Position numbers and translations under genes: made by a program. From contig SCUS01000109.1 of assembly GCA_004297725.1 (NCBI GenBank), forward strand, positions 37,396 through 101,395: a DNA stretch of 64,000 nucleotides. Reading direction: 5' to 3'. The notes under the pieces were generated by a model, which was not told the DNA's origin, did not search any database, and was given only the letters and a program-made list of their open reading frames with translations. This document shows positions 45,689-54,715 of the stretch, piece by piece; the first letter of the stretch is position 1; every line of letters starts with the position of its first letter. This DNA comes from Myxococcaceae bacterium (lineage in GTDB: Bacteria; Myxococcota_A; Polyangia; Polyangiales; Ga0077539).

Positions 45689-47317
45689 ATGATCACCCGA
45701 CGCGATCTCCTTGCCGGCGTAGGCGCCTCCTTCGCGCTGGGCGCCGTCGGCGAGGGCTGCAGCGACCCCGCCTCGCCGCCTCCTCCCACCGACGCCGACC
45801 AGAGCACCGACGCGTCCTTCCCGGACGACGCGCCCCTCCTCGACGCGGTCGACTTCCTCCACGGCGTCGCCAGCGGCGATCCCCTCTCCGACCGGGTGAT
45901 CCTCTGGACCCGCGTGACCCCTCGCGGCGGACGCTCGGGCGCCGTCTCCGTGCGCTGGGAGCTCTCCGCCTCGCTCGACTTCGCCACCCTCGTCGCCTCG
46001 GGTGAGCTCATCACCACCCCGGCGCGCGACTACACCGTGAAGGTCGACGCCTCGGCCCTCCCCCCGGCCTCGACCCTCTACTACCGCTTCTCCTCGGGCG
46101 CCGCCCGCTCCCCGGTGGGCCGCACCCGTACCGCCGCCGTCGGCGCCACCGAGCGGCTGCGCCTCGCGGTGGTGTCCTGCTCCAGCCTCGCCCACGGGTA
46201 CTTCCACCTCTACCGCGAGCTCGCCGAGCGCCTCGACCTCGACGCCGTGGTGCACCTCGGCGATTACATCTACGAGTATCCCTCCAACTACTACGGCAGC
46301 GTGCGGCCCTACGACCCGCCCACGGAGATCGTCTCGCTCTCCGACTACCGCCGCCGCCACGCCTGGTACAAGCGCGACGCCGACCTGCGCGCGGTGCACC
46401 AGCAGCACCCGATGATCGTCATCTGGGACGACCACGAGTTCGCCAACAACGCCTCGGTCGGCGGCGCACCGGCCCACATGCCCATGACCGAGGGCGCCTG
46501 GCGAGACCGCAAGGCCGCCGCGATCCGGGCCTACTTCGAGTGGATGCCCATCCGGGAGCAGCCCGACGGGCGCATCTGGCGGCGCTTCGCCTTCGGCGAC
46601 CTCGTCGACCTGGTGATGCTCGACACCCGCATCTGGGCGAGGCCCGAGCAGGTCCCGGGAGACTCACCCGCGATCCGCGACCCGCGCCGCACCCTCCTCG
46701 GCGACGAGCAGGAGCGGTGGTTCTTCGAGGCCCTCACGACCTCCGCCGCGCGCTGGAAGATCGTCGGCCAGCAGGTGCGCATGGGGCCGCTGCACCCGAA
46801 GTTCAACACCGACACCTGGGACGGCTTCCCCTCGGCGAGAGAGCGCTTCCTCGACACCCTCGACCGCATGCGCACCAGCAACGTCGCCGTGCTCACCGGG
46901 GACATCCACACCTCCTGGGCCATGGACCTCCCTCGCGACCCCTTCGACCGCCGCAACTACGACCCTCGCACCGGCGAAGGCTCGCTCGCGGTGGAGCTCA
47001 TCGTCCCAGGCGTCACCTCCCCAGGGCACCCGCCCGAGGTCGAGGCGGAGATCCCGGGCATCCTCCGGGACAACCCCCACATGCGCTACGGCAACGCCTC
47101 GCAGCGCGGGTACATCCTCCTCGACGTCACCGCCGAGCGCCTCCAGGCCGAGTGGTTTCACCTGCCGCACGGGAGCATCGAGCGGAGAGAGCGACGCCCC
47201 GCGACCCTCAGCACCGGGTGGCTCACCCGCTCGGGCAGCAGCCATCTTACCCAGGCAGGTACTCCCAGCGTCCCCCGAGAGGGCGCTCCCGCCGCCGCCC
47301 CGTGGGAGCCCGCCTGA
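45689..47317 (+). CDS. phoD: PhoD-family alkaline phosphatase
   Basis: The protein has 542 residues. The N-terminus carries a twin-arginine-like signal (MITRRDLLAGVGASFALG), as expected for PhoD. The N-terminal PhoD domain starts at FLHGVASGDPLSDRVILWTR, and metal-site motifs are visible as VVHLGDYIYEY, VIWDDHEFANN and LTGDIHTSW. The family hydrolyses phosphomonoesters or phosphodiesters using iron and calcium. The protein is probably exported folded through Tat. It converges with the acyltransferase gene, with eight bases between the stop codons. Confidence 0.93.
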   Translation: MITRRDLLAGVGASFALGAVGEGCSDPASPPPPTDADQSTDASFPDDAPLLDAVDFLHGVASGDPLSDRVILWTRVTPRGGRSGAVSVRWELSASLDFATLVASGELITTPARDYTVKVDASALPPASTLYYRFSSGAARSPVGRTRTAAVGATERLRLAVVSCSSLAHGYFHLYRELAERLDLDAVVHLGDYIYEYPSNYYGSVRPYDPPTEIVSLSDYRRRHAWYKRDADLRAVHQQHPMIVIWDDHEFANNASVGGAPAHMPMTEGAWRDRKAAAIRAYFEWMPIREQPDGRIWRRFAFGDLVDLVMLDTRIWARPEQVPGDSPAIRDPRRTLLGDEQERWFFEALTTSAARWKIVGQQVRMGPLHPKFNTDTWDGFPSARERFLDTLDRMRTSNVAVLTGDIHTSWAMDLPRDPFDRRNYDPRTGEGSLAVELIVPGVTSPGHPPEVEAEIPGILRDNPHMRYGNASQRGYILLDVTAERLQAEWFHLPHGSIERRERRPATLSTGWLTRSGSSHLTQAGTPSVPREGAPAAAPWEPA

Positions 47318-47325
47318 GCGCTGGC

Positions 47326-47922
47326 TCAGCGCGGAGCGGTCTCTTCCTCGCGCAGCCGGATGGGGCCGACGTTGGCGGGCTCGTAGGCGCGCAGGTGCAG
47401 CGAGCCGTAGAACTCGCGGAGGCGGTCCATGTCGGCGCGCACGTCGCCGCTCATCCACATGGGCGGACCCATGCCGACCACCCGACGGCCGAAGTCGATG
47501 TAGCCGGGGACCACCGGGACCCGGGCGCCCAGGGCGATGTGATAGAAGCCCGAGCGCCAGTGCTCCGTGCGTGAGCGCGTCCCCTCCGGGGGAATGCCCA
47601 GCACGAACTCCTCGTGCCGGCCGAACTCCTCGATCATCTGCGCGACCACGCTGTGCGAGGTCGAGCGGTCGATGCCCACGGCGCCCAGCGACCGGAGGGC
47701 GGCGCCGAGGGGCCCGCGGGTCCAGTCGTCCTTGATCATCCAGCGGGCCTTGAGCCCGAGTCGCGTGGCGAAGGCGATCATCAGCAACCCGTCCCAGTTG
47801 CTGGTGTGCGGATAGCCCAGGCACACGTAGCGCTTCTCCCTGGGGAGGGTGCCGTCGAAGCGCCACCCCGCGAGGCGCAGCGCCGCGGCGGAGAGCCGCA
47901 CCCGGTTCATGCCGTCAGCCAT
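47326..47922 (-). CDS. Lysophospholipid acyltransferase-family protein
   Basis: The protein has 198 residues. The acyltransferase HX4D motif is His39-TSNW-Asp44 (PHTSNWDG), and a second block reads GIPPEGTRSRTEHWRSGFYHIA, matching the PEGTRS signature of glycerol-phosphate acyltransferases. It lacks an extended N-terminal membrane domain, so it is one of the short stand-alone members. The first eight bases overlap the end of the upstream PilT-like gene, indicating one transcript. The acyl acceptor cannot be deduced from sequence. Confidence 0.87.
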   Translation of the reverse strand: MADGMNRVRLSAAALRLAGWRFDGTLPREKRYVCLGYPHTSNWDGLLMIAFATRLGLKARWMIKDDWTRGPLGAALRSLGAVGIDRSTSHSVVAQMIEEFGRHEEFVLGIPPEGTRSRTEHWRSGFYHIALGARVPVVPGYIDFGRRVVGMGPPMWMSGDVRADMDRLREFYGSLHLRAYEPANVGPIRLREEETAPR

Positions 47923-49696
47923 CGCGCACCACCAGTCCGGGCGGGAGCGTGATGCCCGCGTGGTGGATCGCCGTCCGGAAGTCGGCCTTGCTGAAGCTAC
48001 GGCTGTAGGCCTCGCGCACGTCCACCTTGCCGGACTTCACCAGCTCGCAGAGGGCGTCGTGCTGGGTGATCATCCCGACCTGCCGCGAGGTCTGCATCAC
48101 CCCGTAGAGCTGGAAGGTCTTGCCCTCGCGGATGAGGTTCGACACCGCGGGCGTCACCAGCAGCACCTCGTAGGCCGCCACGCGACCGCCGCCCGCGCGC
48201 CGGCAGAGCGTCTGGGAGATCACCCCCTTCAGCGAGTCGGCCAGCATCGCGCGAATCTGCGGCTGACGCTCGGCGGGAAACTGGTCGATCACCCGGTCGA
48301 CGGTGCTCGGCGCCGTGCGCGTGTGAAGCGTGCCGAAGACCAGATGCCCGGTCTCCGCGGTCTCGATGGCGATCGCGGTGGTCTCCAGGTCGCGCATCTC
48401 GCCGACCATCACCACGTCGGGGTCTTCGCGGAGCGCCGCGCGAAGGGCGTGCTTGAAGCCGTCGGTGTGCACCCCGACCTCGCGCTGGTTCACCAGGCAG
48501 CGCTTGTTCTTGTGCACGAACTCGATCGGGTCCTCGATGGTGATGATGTGGTCCTTGCGGGAGCTGTTGATGCGGTCGATGAGGGCCGCCAGCGTGGTGC
48601 TCTTGCCCGACCCTGTCGGGCCGGTCATCAGCACCAGCCCCTTGGGGAGGTCGCAGAGGTCGAGCACCGCGCGGGAGAGCCCGAGCTCCTCCGCCGACAC
48701 GATGTCCACCGGGATGCGGCGCAGCACCGCCGAGGGGCCCCGCCGCTCGACCATCACGTTGCACCGGAAGCGCGCGACCCCGGGCACCTCGTGGGCGTAG
48801 TCGGCGTCGTTGTGGGCCGCGTACTCCTTGCGCGACGCGGGCCTCATCGTCGGCAGGATCAGCGCCCGGAGCCCGTCCGCGGAGAGCGGCAGGTGGTCGC
48901 CCGGCAGGGGCTTGATCTCCCCGTGGAGCCGCATCAAGGGCGGCCTCCCCGTGGCGAGGTGGAGGTCGCTCGCGCCGAGCCGGGTCATCTGCCGCAGCAG
49001 CAGGTCGATGCCGGTGGTGTCGCCCTGGCGATCGTCGTCGACCGGGGCGAAGGCGGGCGCCGGGTCGAGCGAGCGGGGCGAGAAGGACACCCGATCGGCG
49101 ACGGGCTCCGGCGAGCGAGGCGCGGCGCCCGGCGAGGTCTCCCGAGGACTCTCCGGGCGCATCGTGACCCGAGCCAGGTCGGGGCGGCTCAGCCTCGGCG
49201 ACTCGGCGACGGGCACCCGCGCCGGATCGGGGGGCGCCGGGCGCGCGGGCTCGACGCGGGGCGGGCGCTCGACCGCGGGGAGCGACGGGCGCGACGGCGA
49301 CGGCACGCCGCGCAGCGCCGAGGGGGGCATCGACGCGGAGGGGCCGACGGTGGGAAACACCTCGCTCCTGCGCGGCGCCGGGGCAGCCTGCTCGGAGGGC
49401 AGAGGCGAGAGCAGCAGCTTCCACGCGCCCGGCGTCGGGGTCACCTCCACGCTCACCGTCGGGGCCTCCGCGGGGTACTGGAACTTCGTCATCCTCGACG
49501 CGCGGATGTCGGCCAGGGCGCCGGGCGGCGCGCTCTCGTGCACGGCCGCCACGAGCAGCGCGTGGTCGACGGTCTGGGTGGAGGCCTTCTCGGCGCCGGA
49601 GGCGAGCCTCGCGACCACCGGGCCGTTGGAGGTGACCATCAGCGAGAGGGCCTCGAAGCGGAGCAGGTGCTGGATGTACTTGTCGATCTGCGCCAT
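47915..49696 (-). CDS. PilT/PilU-like twitching ATPase with N-terminal extension
   Basis: The protein has 593 residues from the ATG at 49696. An N-terminal domain of about 110 residues, shared with the neighbouring paralogue (MAQIDKYIQHLLRFEALSLMV), is followed by a long Pro/Ala/Ser linker (about 115-240). The PilT core comes next: ASDLHLATG, Walker A GPTGSGKST, the Asp box, Walker B VVMVGEMRDLET and the His box ETGHLVFGTLHT. The motor retracts type IV pili in characterised members. It probably hexamerises. It is transcribed with the paralogue 18 bases upstream and overlaps the acyltransferase gene. Confidence 0.9.
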   Translation of the reverse strand: MAQIDKYIQHLLRFEALSLMVTSNGPVVARLASGAEKASTQTVDHALLVAAVHESAPPGALADIRASRMTKFQYPAEAPTVSVEVTPTPGAWKLLLSPLPSEQAAPAPRRSEVFPTVGPSASMPPSALRGVPSPSRPSLPAVERPPRVEPARPAPPDPARVPVAESPRLSRPDLARVTMRPESPRETSPGAAPRSPEPVADRVSFSPRSLDPAPAFAPVDDDRQGDTTGIDLLLRQMTRLGASDLHLATGRPPLMRLHGEIKPLPGDHLPLSADGLRALILPTMRPASRKEYAAHNDADYAHEVPGVARFRCNVMVERRGPSAVLRRIPVDIVSAEELGLSRAVLDLCDLPKGLVLMTGPTGSGKSTTLAALIDRINSSRKDHIITIEDPIEFVHKNKRCLVNQREVGVHTDGFKHALRAALREDPDVVMVGEMRDLETTAIAIETAETGHLVFGTLHTRTAPSTVDRVIDQFPAERQPQIRAMLADSLKGVISQTLCRRAGGGRVAAYEVLLVTPAVSNLIREGKTFQLYGVMQTSRQVGMITQHDALCELVKSGKVDVREAYSRSFSKADFRTAIHHAGITLPPGLVVRDG

Positions 49697-49713
49697 CGCC
49701 GTTGGTCTCTCTC

Positions 49714-51174
49714 CTACGCGTCCGGGATGGTGACGCCGGCGTTGTGCAAGAGCTGCCGGATCTCGGTCTTGTTGATGGCCTTGAGGTAGGCCTCGCGAGG
49801 CTCGACGAGGCCGCGCAGCACCAGCTCGACCAGCGAGTCGGCCATGGTGACCATGCCCAGGTGCTTGCTGGTCTGCATGGTTCCGGGGAGCTGGAAGGTC
49901 TTGCCCTCGCGGATGAGGTTGGACACCGCGGGCGTGCCGATGAGCACCTCGTAGGCGGCCACGCGCCCGCCGCCGACCTTGCGACAGAGGGTCTGCGCGA
50001 TGACCCCCTTCAGCGAGTCGGAGAGCATCGCCCGGATCTGCGACTGCCGATCGCCGGGAAACTGGTCGATGATGCGGTCGACGGTGCTGGCCGCGGTGTT
50101 GGTGTGCAGCGTGCCGAAGACCAGGTGCCCGGTCTCCGCCGTCTCGATGGCGATCTCGACGGTCTCGAGGTCGCGCATCTCGCCCACCAGCACCACGTCC
50201 GGGTCTTCGCGCAGCGCCGCGCGCAGCGCCGCGCGGAAGTTGTCGGTGTGCACCCCGATCTCGCGCTGCCGCACGAGGCAGCGCTTGTCGTTGTGGACGA
50301 ACTCCACCGGGTCTTCGATGGTCACGATGTGGTCGTCGCGCGAGGCGTTGACCCGGTCGATGAGCGACGCGAGGGTGGTGCTCTTGCCCGACCCCGTCGG
50401 ACCGGTGACCAGCACCAGGCCGCGGTTGAGGTCGCAGAGCTCGAGCACCTGCGCCGAGAGCCCGAGCCGGTCGGCGGGGATGATCTCGAAGGGGATGCGA
50501 CGGAAGACCGCGCCGATGCCGCTGCGGTCCATGAAGAGGTTGACGCGGAAGCGCGCGACGCCGGGCATCTCGTGCGCGAAGTCGGTGTCGTGGCGGCGCT
50601 CGAACTCCTCGCGGTTGCGCTTCGGCACGATGGGCCAGAGCAGCGAGCGCAGCGCGTCCGGAGAGAGCGCCCCGGAGTCGTCCGCGCGCTGTATCTCCCC
50701 GTGCAGCCGCAGCATCGGGCTCAGCCCCGAGGTGAGGTGCAGGTCGCTCGCCCCCCGCTGCGACATCGCCCGGAGCATCGCCTCGATGGCCGCCTCTCCC
50801 CCCACCGGGATCGACGGGGCGCCGCCCGCGGGCATCCCCTCGGGGAGCACCGTGGAGCGAGGCAGCCCCGGCGAGGCGCCTGGGATGAAGGTCACCTTCC
50901 ACGACCCCTGCGAGGGCGCGACCTCCACGGTGACGGAGTTCATCGCCGTGCTGCCATAGATGAAGCGCGTGGTCTTGCCGGTGCGCAGCTCCTGGAGGCA
51001 CCCGGGCGGCGCGACCTCGGTGATCATCGAGGTGACGCTCGCGTGGTCGAGCACCTGGTTGGAGGTCTTCTCCCCCGCGGTGGTCTGCACGGAGACCGGC
51101 GCCCCCGACGCCACCACGAGCGCCTCGCCGGCGAAGCGAATCAGGTGACCCACCAGCTTGTCGATCTGTCGCAT
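49714..51174 (-). CDS. PilT-like twitching motility ATPase with N-terminal extension
   Basis: The protein has 486 residues from the ATG at 51174. The N-terminal domain (1-110, MRQIDKLVGHLIRFAGEALV) is homologous to that of the downstream paralogue. The PilT core contains ASDLHLTSG, GPTGSGKSTTLAS, VVLVGEMRDLET and ETGHLVFGTLHTNT, then the PilT-type region VSNLIREGKTFQ that matches the C-terminal AIRNLIREGK motif. PilT depolymerises the pilus. It lies 18 bases upstream of the paralogue in one operon. No other pilus gene is in the window. The extra N-terminal domain is absent from standard PilT. Confidence 0.92.
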   Translation of the reverse strand: MRQIDKLVGHLIRFAGEALVVASGAPVSVQTTAGEKTSNQVLDHASVTSMITEVAPPGCLQELRTGKTTRFIYGSTAMNSVTVEVAPSQGSWKVTFIPGASPGLPRSTVLPEGMPAGGAPSIPVGGEAAIEAMLRAMSQRGASDLHLTSGLSPMLRLHGEIQRADDSGALSPDALRSLLWPIVPKRNREEFERRHDTDFAHEMPGVARFRVNLFMDRSGIGAVFRRIPFEIIPADRLGLSAQVLELCDLNRGLVLVTGPTGSGKSTTLASLIDRVNASRDDHIVTIEDPVEFVHNDKRCLVRQREIGVHTDNFRAALRAALREDPDVVLVGEMRDLETVEIAIETAETGHLVFGTLHTNTAASTVDRIIDQFPGDRQSQIRAMLSDSLKGVIAQTLCRKVGGGRVAAYEVLIGTPAVSNLIREGKTFQLPGTMQTSKHLGMVTMADSLVELVLRGLVEPREAYLKAINKTEIRQLLHNAGVTIPDA

Positions 51175-51302
51175 GCGACCGCTGCACCTCACGCCCCGCG
51201 CCCGAACTGCCAGGCGCCTCGGCGGAGGATTTATAGCAATACCCGCGGCGCCACCGCGAGGACGAACGCGATGGCCCGATGTGGCATGATGCGCCCCGAG
51301 CG

Positions 51303-51944
51303 ATGGCCTACACCGTCAAGGAGCTGTTCTATACGCTGCAGGGCGAAGGGGCGCGGGCCGGGCGCGCCGCGGTGTTCGTGCGCTTCTCCGGCTGCAACCT
51401 CTGGAACGGCCGCGAGGCCGACCGGGAGCGAGGTGCAGGCGGATGTGCGCGCTGGTGCGACACGGATTTCGTCGGCACCGACGGCGACGGCGGAGGGCGC
51501 TTCGCTACGGCCGAGGCGGTGGCCGACGCGGCGGCGGGCGCGTGGGGCCCCGGGCGCGAGGCGCGCTACGTGGTGTGCACCGGCGGAGAGCCGCTGCTGC
51601 AGCTGGACGAGGCGCTGATCGAGGCCTTCCACCGGGAGGGCTTCGAGGTGGCCATCGAGACCAACGGGACGCTCCCGGTGCCGCCTGGGGTCGACTGGGT
51701 CTGCGTGAGCCCGAAGGCCGGATCGACCGTGGTGGTGCGCTCGGGACACGAGCTGAAGCTGGTGATCCCCCAGGAGGGCGTGAACCCGGTGGACTTCGAG
51801 GGGTGGTCCTTCGAGCGCTTCTTCGTGCAGCCCTGCGACGGGATGCTGCGGGCCGAGCACACGCGCCGCGCCATCGAGTGGTGCCGCGCTCACCCGAAGT
51901 GGCGGCTCTCGCTGCAGACCCACAAGCTGCTGGGCATCCCATGA
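51303..51944 (+). CDS. queE: 7-carboxy-7-deazaguanine synthase
   Basis: The protein has 213 residues from the ATG at 51303. It belongs to the QueE radical-SAM family that makes the 7-deazaguanine core of queuosine. The start (YTLQGEGARAGRAAVFVRFS) and CNLWNGREAD match QueE of the long-insert type. The iron-sulphur Cys residues are Cys31, Cys48 and Cys52, a CX16CX3C spacing that differs from the usual CX14CX2C or CX3CX2C. CTGGEPLLQ and IETNGTLPVP are the SAM-binding motifs. The end overlaps the next gene as ATGA. tgt is elsewhere in the window. Confidence 0.92.
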   Translation: MAYTVKELFYTLQGEGARAGRAAVFVRFSGCNLWNGREADRERGAGGCARWCDTDFVGTDGDGGGRFATAEAVADAAAGAWGPGREARYVVCTGGEPLLQLDEALIEAFHREGFEVAIETNGTLPVPPGVDWVCVSPKAGSTVVVRSGHELKLVIPQEGVNPVDFEGWSFERFFVQPCDGMLRAEHTRRAIEWCRAHPKWRLSLQTHKLLGIP

Positions 51945-52585
51945 GGCTGCGGGGCGCCGCCGCCCGGGCGTGCATGGGGGCGGGCGCCCTGCTCGCGGCC
52001 GCGTCGCTGCACGCGTGCGCTCGCGGCCGTATCGACGAGACCACCACGGATGTTCCCATCTCCGGGAGGTCGCCGAGGGTCGACCCCGAGCCGGTGCTCG
52101 ACGGCGCGGTCGACGAGTGGGGCGACCCCATCAAGCCGACGCCCGACATCCCCGAGGCGCGCGTCGACGCCTCGACGCCCCGCGACCTCGGGAGCCCCGC
52201 GCGCGACGTGGCCGTCGACACGGGCTCCTGCGGCGCCGCGGGGAGGCCCTGCTGCGCCGGCGCGACGTGCAGCAACAACCTCCGCTGCGCAGGCTCCGTC
52301 TGCGCCGAGGCGAGCCCCTGCGGCGCCTGGAACCAGCCGTGCTGCGGCGTCTCCGCCTGCGGCCCCGGGCTCACCTGCGGCGGGGGTCACTGCGGCGCCA
52401 CGGCCTCGTGCGGGGCGAGCGGCCAGCCGTGCTGCTCCGGCGCGTCGCAGTGCATCGCTCGCCAGCTCTGCACGAGCGGGACGTGCCGCCCCTGCGGCGC
52501 CGCGGGCCAGGCCTGCTGCACCAGCGTGACGCCCCCGTGCAACTCGGGATTGCGCTGCGGGCTGAGCTTCTGCACCCCGGGCTGA
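51941..52585 (+). CDS. Cys-rich lipoprotein with four Cys-knot-like repeats
   Basis: The protein has 214 residues from the ATG at 51941, overlapping the queE stop by four bases. The signal ends ASLHAC, probably a lipobox. A linker (Asp/Pro/Val-rich, about 35-95) is followed by four repeats of about 26 residues, each with six Cys: CGAAGRPCC, CGAWNQPCC, CGASGQPCC and CGAAGQACC open them. The spacing is roughly C-x6-CC-x4/5-C-x5-C-x4-C, resembling an inhibitor-cystine-knot arrangement. Extracytoplasmic disulphide-bonded display is inferred. The function is unknown. Confidence 0.72.
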   Translation: MRLRGAAARACMGAGALLAAASLHACARGRIDETTTDVPISGRSPRVDPEPVLDGAVDEWGDPIKPTPDIPEARVDASTPRDLGSPARDVAVDTGSCGAAGRPCCAGATCSNNLRCAGSVCAEASPCGAWNQPCCGVSACGPGLTCGGGHCGATASCGASGQPCCSGASQCIARQLCTSGTCRPCGAAGQACCTSVTPPCNSGLRCGLSFCTPG

Positions 52586-52756
52586 GACCCCCTGTTCTCC
52601 ACTCCAGCAGACTGAGAACTAGGGAGCGGAGACTGTCGAGCTGTCTTTCCGGCGCAGCGCAGAGTGCGAATCCGCCGGATGCCCGCATATCTCGGCCTGG
52701 CCTCGCCGTTGACACCTTTGTCGAGGGTCGGCAGCCTCGCGCTCGGAGGAGACGAC

Positions 52757-54715
52757 ATGAACGGCGACAATGGCCACAAGCCCGAACATCCCACGGACGA
52801 TGAGGCGGTGATCGACGAGCGGGCTGCGTTTACGCGGCGCTCGTTCCTGGCAGCGACGGGAGGTGCCATCGCGGCAGCCGCGCTGACGCCATCGGTTGCC
52901 GAAGCCCAGACGATGGGGGGCGGCGGGTCTGATCCGCTCCCGCCCAACGCCGTCCTTCGCATCCATCCCTCGATCGGCTTCGCGCGCGTCGGCAACGCGC
53001 AGAACCGCGACAGCTACTTCATCGGCCCGGAGCTGCCCGGCTTCGGCCCGCTCGGCGAGGCGCCCGGCACCGCGGTGCCCGACTACAAGACCGCCTCGGG
53101 TGAGGTGAAGCCGCAGGCGGCGCGCTTCCGCCTGTGGGAGTACCGCGTCGTCAACGGCAAGCTCACCCCTCACCGCGAGGTCAACCTCTCGACCGAGGGC
53201 GTCGCCAACATCACCTGGCGGGTGCACCTCGCCAACAAGAAGGCGTCGTTCCACTCCTTCGAGGGCGGCGAGGGCGACGCGCGAGAGGGCACCGATCCGG
53301 TCCCGGCGGCGCCGCTCCGCAACGCGTCCATCACGGGCGCCGCGCAGCGCAAGCAGCAGCTCGAGTTCGACTTCGGGCCCCGCACCATCTCGGGCGCGTC
53401 GCAGTCCGGCGCGGTCTTCGACCTCGCGTCGAGCCCCTCGGGCTACCCGGCGACCCGGCCCACGACCTTCCCCGAGCAGATCGACTACCTCGGCGAGCTC
53501 CGCACCGACGCGGCGGGGCGGCTCATCGTGATCGGGGCCAAGGGCAAGGCGGCCTACAACACCGCGACCCAGCCTCCGATGCCGCACTGGGCCAACAACG
53601 ACGGCTGGTTCGACGACGCCGCCGACGGGCCGGTGACCGCGACCGTCACGCTGTCGAGCGGCCAGCAGGTGCAGATGGACTACGCCGGCGCGGCGTGGGT
53701 GCTGTCCGGCCCGCCGGACTTCGCGCCGGGCATCCCGTGCTCGGTCACCGCGTGGGACCTCCTGTTCGATCTCGCGGTGCGCAAGCCGGAGATCATCCTC
53801 CCGACGGACGACGCGGCCTACGAGCCGGGAGGCGCGCTGCACAAGCTCCGGGTGATGACCGAGCAGTTCACGCCGGGGGTGGCGCGAGAGCTTCCCACCT
53901 ACGTGCCGAGCTTCCCCGACGACATCCAGCCGATCCTGGTGGCGTCCTACAACCTCTGGTGGGTCAACGACCTCGTCACCAGCAAGCACAACTCGCTCAT
54001 CGACGCGAACCTCGGGTCGCTCAACTCCCGCTACGACTCGATGCGCCGCAAGGTGCTGAGCTACATGCGCCCGCCGCTCGGGGTCCCCGGGCCGACCGGG
54101 CCGCGCACCATGCCCAAGCTCATGGGCGACGACCCGTACCTCGGCGGGCTCCCCGACCAGGTGCGCAACCTCCCGCTCACCCACGTGCAGTACGCGATGC
54201 TCGGGCGCTGGGCCGACCGGGCGTTCACCACGACGGGCGCCGCCCCGGTCACCACGATCACGCCGCACGGCCTCGACCGCGCGGCGCTGGAGAACTGCGT
54301 CGGAGGCGCGTTCTATCCGGGCATCGAGTTCGGCTGGCAGATGCGCAACCCCAACCTCTTCGTGCAGCCCTTCCGCATCACCCACCTCGCGGAGGTCGCC
54401 CACGTCGGCGACACGCCGGAGCGCATCGGCCCCGGACACTTCTCCCGGCAGATGGCGGTGCCGTGGCAGGCGGACTTCAACGACTGCCGCAACGAGGGCA
54501 ACTACGGCTGGTGGCCCTCGCAGCGGCCCGCGCAGGCGCTGCCGTCGAGCACCGCCACGCGCCGGGTCGACTGGGCGCGCCCGACCGCTCGCTTCGAGGG
54601 CGGCAACGCCGAGAGCACCCACGAGGACATGGTCCGGCACTGGTCCAAGTTCGGGTTCGTGCTCGAAGAGGGCAACAAGTTCGTCGAGAAGGAGCGGGCG
54701 GCGCGCATCCCGTGA
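52757..54715 (+). CDS. lodA: LodA-family CTQ amino-acid oxidase with Tat-like signal
   Basis: The protein has 652 residues from the ATG at 52757, with GGAGGA six bases upstream. The family comprises quinoproteins (L-lysine epsilon-oxidase, glycine oxidase) with a cysteine tryptophylquinone cofactor. Cys514 in ALENCVGGAFYPGIEFGW and Trp585 or Trp586 in NYGWWPSQRP match the crosslinked residues. The N-terminus carries a twin-arginine motif (FTRRSFLAATGG, 25-36), a hydrophobic stretch and VAEAQ, unlike LodA of Marinomonas, in which no signal peptide is described as far as I recall. lodB follows with a GTGA overlap. The amino-acid substrate is unknown. Confidence 0.88.
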   Translation: MNGDNGHKPEHPTDDEAVIDERAAFTRRSFLAATGGAIAAAALTPSVAEAQTMGGGGSDPLPPNAVLRIHPSIGFARVGNAQNRDSYFIGPELPGFGPLGEAPGTAVPDYKTASGEVKPQAARFRLWEYRVVNGKLTPHREVNLSTEGVANITWRVHLANKKASFHSFEGGEGDAREGTDPVPAAPLRNASITGAAQRKQQLEFDFGPRTISGASQSGAVFDLASSPSGYPATRPTTFPEQIDYLGELRTDAAGRLIVIGAKGKAAYNTATQPPMPHWANNDGWFDDAADGPVTATVTLSSGQQVQMDYAGAAWVLSGPPDFAPGIPCSVTAWDLLFDLAVRKPEIILPTDDAAYEPGGALHKLRVMTEQFTPGVARELPTYVPSFPDDIQPILVASYNLWWVNDLVTSKHNSLIDANLGSLNSRYDSMRRKVLSYMRPPLGVPGPTGPRTMPKLMGDDPYLGGLPDQVRNLPLTHVQYAMLGRWADRAFTTTGAAPVTTITPHGLDRAALENCVGGAFYPGIEFGWQMRNPNLFVQPFRITHLAEVAHVGDTPERIGPGHFSRQMAVPWQADFNDCRNEGNYGWWPSQRPAQALPSSTATRRVDWARPTARFEGGNAESTHEDMVRHWSKFGFVLEEGNKFVEKERAARIP

